From positions 1 to 64,000 of the forward strand of contig JAAUQT010000006.1 in NCBI GenBank assembly GCA_012033495.1: 64,000 bases of DNA, in the 5' to 3' direction. Every line of letters begins with the position of its first letter. Positions within the stretch are counted from its first letter, which is position 1. Both the position numbers and the translations under genes were made by a program. Positions 61,635 through 64,000 of this stretch are shown piece by piece. Below the pieces are notes generated by a model. It did not search any database. It was not told where the DNA came from and was given only the letters and a program-made list of their open reading frames with translations. This DNA comes from Cyanobacteria bacterium RM1_2_2. GTDB taxonomy: Bacteria > Cyanobacteriota > Cyanobacteriia > Elainellales > Elainellaceae.

Positions 61635-62798
61635 CTACAAAGAAGACACATCCCACCCAAGCGCCAGTTGTCCCGACAGCTTGCGCTGAGCTTCCTCTCG
61701 CAATGGGTGATAACGCGCTCCCTGCACGTCACGGAACAATTTCTCCAGACCGACTTTGCGATAGATCGCACTTCCCCCTGCAACTTCCATCGCTAAATCC
61801 GCAACATTGAGTACCGCTTTGGCAACTAGGGTTCGTCCTGTCATGATTTGATTGGTAGTCTCAAAGCTAGGGTGACTCACTTCGGCAGTCGAAATCATGT
61901 GCTGGAGTGCCAACTTTGCCGCCATCAATTCATTATCTAAACCGCCTACCAGATAGCAAAGATGCTCATCTGTGCGACGTTTTGCTGCCAGTTGAACAGC
62001 GCGATCGCGGGCTGCTTCTGCAACTCCAACGTAAACCGAATAAATCAACGGGATCGCCACCATCGAGATTAGGTGAAAAATGAAATGCCACTTTCCTTGT
62101 TCTCGTCGTAATGCAATAGCCGCATCCGGCACAAAAACATCAGATAGCACAACATCATGAGAACCCGTTCCGCGCATTCCCATCGCTTGCCAGGTGGATT
62201 CGATCGCAATACCCTCGGCAGTCATGGGAACCGCAAAATGCAAGACCGTAGACCCGATTTCTGGGTCTTCATAAACAGCGCTTGTCATCAACAGATTGGC
62301 GATCGGCGCACCACTAGCAAACCCTTTGCGAGCGGTGATCAAAAATCCACCCTCCACCTTGATCGCCGTGCCAGCACTTTGCAACCAATCTGAACCGCCG
62401 CTGCTGAGCATGATGAGCTGCTCCGCTGCCACTCGTTTGAGTAATCCATCGACGGGAGCGTTTTGATTGTGCCAGCGCCAAGTCGGAATCATCACCTGAT
62501 GCGTATGCATCGAAAATACCAGTGCCGTTGAACTGGAATAGCGTCCTAAAATCCGCAAAACGGTACAAACATCGCGGTAGCTAGCTCCACCACCGCCCAG
62601 TTCGATCGGGACACCTGCTGCCACCAGCCCAGATGCTTTCAACCTGGCAATATTATCCGTAACAAATAGGTCACTCTCATCGGCTTCGATTTCTCTTGCA
62701 GCGAACTGGTTTCCTAGAGATTCCGCGAGGGAGAGCCAGTCGATTCTTGTGGGTTGAATCGTCGGTGCAGTTTGTTGTTCTAACATTTGTTCTGACAT
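61635..62798 (-). CDS. Acyl-CoA dehydrogenase-like flavoprotein
   Basis: 387 aa from the ATG at 62798 (MSEQMLEQ). Acyl-CoA dehydrogenase fold: helical N-domain, middle beta domain (AITARKGFASGAP-like LITARKGFASGAP, AMGMRGTGSHDVVLSDVFVP), C-terminal helices ending in LEKLFRDVQGARYHPLREEAQRK. The canonical YEG/FEG-T catalytic Glu segment is absent, so it may be a DszC/SfnB-like monooxygenase or a divergent dehydrogenase. Divergent from the HxlR-SCP2 regulator, likely its repressor. Confidence 0.8.
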   Translation of the reverse strand: MSEQMLEQQTAPTIQPTRIDWLSLAESLGNQFAAREIEADESDLFVTDNIARLKASGLVAAGVPIELGGGGASYRDVCTVLRILGRYSSSTALVFSMHTHQVMIPTWRWHNQNAPVDGLLKRVAAEQLIMLSSGGSDWLQSAGTAIKVEGGFLITARKGFASGAPIANLLMTSAVYEDPEIGSTVLHFAVPMTAEGIAIESTWQAMGMRGTGSHDVVLSDVFVPDAAIALRREQGKWHFIFHLISMVAIPLIYSVYVGVAEAARDRAVQLAAKRRTDEHLCYLVGGLDNELMAAKLALQHMISTAEVSHPSFETTNQIMTGRTLVAKAVLNVADLAMEVAGGSAIYRKVGLEKLFRDVQGARYHPLREEAQRKLSGQLALGWDVSSL

Positions 62799-62901
62799 TG
62801 AATCCTCTCCGTTAAATCTTGTGATGCTTCCAGTTTGATTTGCCCGATCCAGTGTTACAAGTTCAATATCTGAACCTGATTTGTAACTCCCCGGCTGCGC
62901 T

Positions 62902-63669
62902 ATGAGAAAGGGATATGGGCAATTTTGTCCAGTAGCAAAGGCTGCTGAAGTGATTGGCGATCGCTGGAGCCTACTCGTGCTCAGAGAAATGCTGTATGGC
63001 AATCGCTACTTTAATGACATCAGCCGAGGGGTGCCGTTAATGTCTCGTGCCCTTCTCGCTCAACGACTTAAAGAACTTGAGAAGCTGGGTGTTGTCGTCA
63101 GTCGTGAAAAAGAGACAGGACAGGGGCACGAGTATCTTCTAACACCAGCAGGAGAAGCCCTGCGTCCCCTGATTGAGGCGATGGGGGTTTGGGCACAACA
63201 ATGGGGGAGTGAGCAAATTGCTCCAGAAGACCTGGATGATGCATTGTTAATGTGGGGCATGAGGCGACGGGTCAATCTTGAAGCTGTACCTGCACAGAAG
63301 ATAGTGCTTCAGTTTGACTTTCGAGGGCTAACCAAAGGGTCTAAATCTCAGCGTAGTTGGTGGCTGGTGATCGAAAATGGAGAGGTTGATGTCTGTCAAA
63401 AAGATCCAGGCTTTGAAGTAAATGTTTTAATATCGGCTGATCTTAATGTGTTCACTCATGTCTGGATGGGATATACCCATTTGAATGCTGCCCTCAAGCA
63501 AGGCGTAGTCTGTTTTGAAGGCAATCGCGATTGGGTACGTCAAGTTGCAACCTGGCTATATCTCAATGGTGAATGGCGTTATGGTATGGGACTTGATCAC
63601 TCCGCAGCGCAGCTAATGCAGGCTAACAAGTGCGTTGCAGCAGAATGTAAAGAAGTTTCTGGTGTTTAG
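62902..63669 (+). CDS. HxlR regulator fused to SCP2-like sterol carrier domain
   Basis: 255 aa. N-terminal HxlR winged HTH (CPVAKAAEVIGDRWSLLVLREM, SRALLAQRLKELEKLGVV, GHEYLLTPAGEAL) with the conserved Cys near residue 9. The C-terminal half (about 135-240) is an SCP2-like lipid-binding domain (VNVLISADLNVFTHVWMG). It could sense a lipid or acyl ligand and control the divergent flavoprotein gene. The combination is known in the HxlR family. Confidence 0.87.
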   Translation: MRKGYGQFCPVAKAAEVIGDRWSLLVLREMLYGNRYFNDISRGVPLMSRALLAQRLKELEKLGVVVSREKETGQGHEYLLTPAGEALRPLIEAMGVWAQQWGSEQIAPEDLDDALLMWGMRRRVNLEAVPAQKIVLQFDFRGLTKGSKSQRSWWLVIENGEVDVCQKDPGFEVNVLISADLNVFTHVWMGYTHLNAALKQGVVCFEGNRDWVRQVATWLYLNGEWRYGMGLDHSAAQLMQANKCVAAECKEVSGV

Positions 63670-64000
63670 TTCAAGCTCACTTGCATCCGCTCACTTTAGC
63701 CGTTACATAGATTTACTGACAGTTGAGGTAGCCCCGAATGAGAGTCAGAATATTGAGTGCTATTCAACCACCAATTAAAAACCCGGCAACCTCCACTTAG
63801 GATCACCGGGTCTACTGGTCTTTGTGATTGTCCCAACTCCAGAGATTTAGGAAGTCCCCCACGAAGCAAGTGGAACAGTGGGGGAAGCTCGATTCACTTC
63901 GGAGCACTGGCAAACTGATACCATTTTGGATTTTGGATTTGCGTTCGCGCAGCGTTGCGCTAGCAACTTTCGGATTTTGGCAGCTTTGCACAGCAATGGT
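63670..64000. other. Right-edge intergenic region
   Basis: 331 bp. Includes a leftward terminator (63776-63811), a hairpin CCCCCAC/GTGGGGG at 63856-63884, and a GC-alternating repeat motif near 63940 (GCGTTCGCGCAGCGTTGCGC). No gene is visible. Confidence 0.5.
63776..63811 (-). terminator. Rho-independent terminator on the minus strand
   Basis: Stem ACCCGG (63781-63786) with CCGGGT (63806-63811); on the minus strand the stem is followed by TTTTTAATT. It would stop leftward transcription from a gene beyond the right edge. Confidence 0.55.

Overview
The window looks like chromosomal DNA of a filamentous, probably Leptolyngbya- or Oscillatoriales-like, cyanobacterium. The grounds are HIP1-type GCGATCGC octamers, an outer-membrane receptor with an N-terminal AMIN domain, DUF3102, Uma2 and DUF4114 proteins, cyanobacterial-type dispersed repeats and moderate GC. 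Species assignment is inference.

About 0-18.9 kb (minus strand) is a type I polyketide operon read right to left. A FAAL-acyl-CoA dehydrogenase-ACP loading protein is followed by two large KS-DH-CMeT-ER-KR-ACP proteins, neither with an acyltransferase between KS and DH, and then by a KS-AT protein cut by the left edge. About 19.2-23.1 kb runs divergently: an AMIN/TonB-dependent siderophore-type receptor and an MFS exporter. About 23.1-30.5 kb carries a Calx-beta family (one decayed, one Calx-beta/DUF4114, one Calx-beta/RTX), a sucrase/ferredoxin-like [2Fe-2S] protein overlapping the RTX gene, and a 2OG-Fe(II) oxygenase. About 30.5-44.8 kb has a DUF3102 protein, a VOC protein, a membrane fusion protein plus RND pump, two paralogous SbmA/BacA-like ABC exporters, and an ExbD-ExbB/TonB set. 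Read together, 0-45 kb looks like a lipid-tailed metallophore island: synthesis, export, TonB-energised uptake and possibly reductive release. The chelating moiety would have to be encoded left of the window.

About 45-52.5 kb holds an unknown membrane protein and a signalling cluster (receiver, receiver-GGDEF, membrane PAS histidine kinase, receiver-GGDEF-EAL), followed by a complete ISAzo13-type insertion sequence. About 54-57.3 kb is a reactive-sulfur set (ArsR/BigR-like regulator, ETHE1-like persulfide dioxygenase, rhodanese, TauE/SafE exporter). About 57.5-63.7 kb is a run of small redox genes beside HxlR regulators (AhpD/CMD, quinone oxidoreductase, acyl-CoA dehydrogenase-like, HxlR-SCP2) and a Coq4-like gene.

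Thirteen reading frames across unrelated genes are broken by a single base, nearly always in a homopolymer or doubled base, while the protein resumes perfectly in another frame. I read this as uncorrected sequencing error rather than gene decay, and I annotate those genes as single frame-corrected units.
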